Position numbers and translations under genes: made by a program
Shown here: positions 6,535 through 6,582 of the stretch, piece after piece
How the letters are laid out: each line of letters opens with the position of its first letter
Position numbering within the stretch: position 1 is the stretch's first letter
The notes under the pieces: model-generated
What the model was told of the DNA's origin: nothing
What the model saw: only the letters and a program-made list of their open reading frames with translations
Database searches by the model: none
NCBI GenBank assembly: GCA_903933765.1
Contig: CAIZLI010000193.1
Span: forward strand, 1-6,582
Length of the DNA: 6,582 bases
Direction of reading: 5' to 3'
Origin: an uncultured Bacteroidota bacterium
GTDB lineage: Bacteria; Bacteroidota; Bacteroidia; Chitinophagales; Chitinophagaceae

Positions 6535-6542
6535 CAAATGTA
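6535..6542 (-). promoter_or_regulatory. Likely -7 promoter element for ftsX
   Basis: The minus strand reads TACATTTG here, an exact match to the Bacteroidota -7 consensus TAnnTTTG, ending 28 bp before the ftsX ATG at 6506. It belongs to one arm (6532-6542) of an 11-bp inverted repeat whose other arm carries the same element facing rightwards. A clear -33 element is not visible. Confidence 0.6.
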
Positions 6543-6563
6543 GGGTTTTGAACGCTAAAGACT

Positions 6564-6571
6564 TACATTTG
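6564..6571 (+). promoter_or_regulatory. Likely -7 promoter element for a rightward gene beyond the window
   Basis: TACATTTG on the plus strand is an exact match to TAnnTTTG and lies 11 bp from the window end. It mirrors the ftsX element. A gene reading rightwards probably begins just outside, but nothing of its coding sequence can be identified here. Confidence 0.5.
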
Positions 6572-6582
6572 CAGAGGTCGAA

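Larger units (their letters stand above)
6532..6574. repeat. 11-bp inverted repeat with 21-bp spacer in divergent promoter region
   Basis: CTGCAAATGTA at 6532-6542 and TACATTTGCAG at 6564-6574 are perfect reverse complements separated by 21 bp. Each arm contains a full TAnnTTTG box followed by CAG in its own reading direction. The arms are explained most simply as back-to-back promoters, but the identity extending beyond the consensus (the two spacer bases CA and the trailing CAG) could also be a binding site for a dimeric regulator. Confidence 0.7.

Overview
The window reads as ordinary, gene-dense chromosome from a low-GC member of the Bacteroidota, probably near Chitinophagaceae or a related lineage. 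Support comes from a DUF3098 gene placed between ftsX and uppP, a Bacteroidota-type DUF3108 protein, start regions without clear Shine-Dalgarno sequences, and promoter-like TAnnTTTG elements close to start codons. The genus call is inference. There are no RNA genes, mobile elements or CRISPR arrays, and no gene-free stretch above 300 bases.

Left part: ruvC (Holliday-junction resolvase) runs leftwards off the window. Across a 46-bp divergent gap, two rightward genes follow: an 8-helix flippase-like membrane protein (UPF0104/YbhN type) and a secreted-looking DUF3108 protein. They are 23 bp apart and probably form an envelope-related operon of unknown exact function.

Middle: this pair converges on a leftward two-gene unit, a UMF1/Atg22-type MFS transporter followed by a metallo-beta-lactamase-fold hydrolase. 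Their reading frames overlap by 14 bp, which suggests coupled translation.

Right part: a leftward cell-envelope cluster, ftsX - DUF3098 protein - uppP. FtsX links the divisome to peptidoglycan hydrolysis and UppP recycles the undecaprenyl lipid carrier. The small two-helix DUF3098 protein between them is uncharacterised. A strong intrinsic terminator (perfect 22-bp palindrome plus T-run) lies only 10 bp before the uppP start codon, so the control of uppP deserves attention. Upstream of ftsX, a mirror-image pair of TACATTTG elements looks like a divergent promoter that also serves a rightward gene just outside the window.

No clearly new multi-gene system is visible. The most interesting points are the terminator against uppP, the mirrored promoter, and the uncharacterised DUF3098 and DUF3108/flippase proteins.
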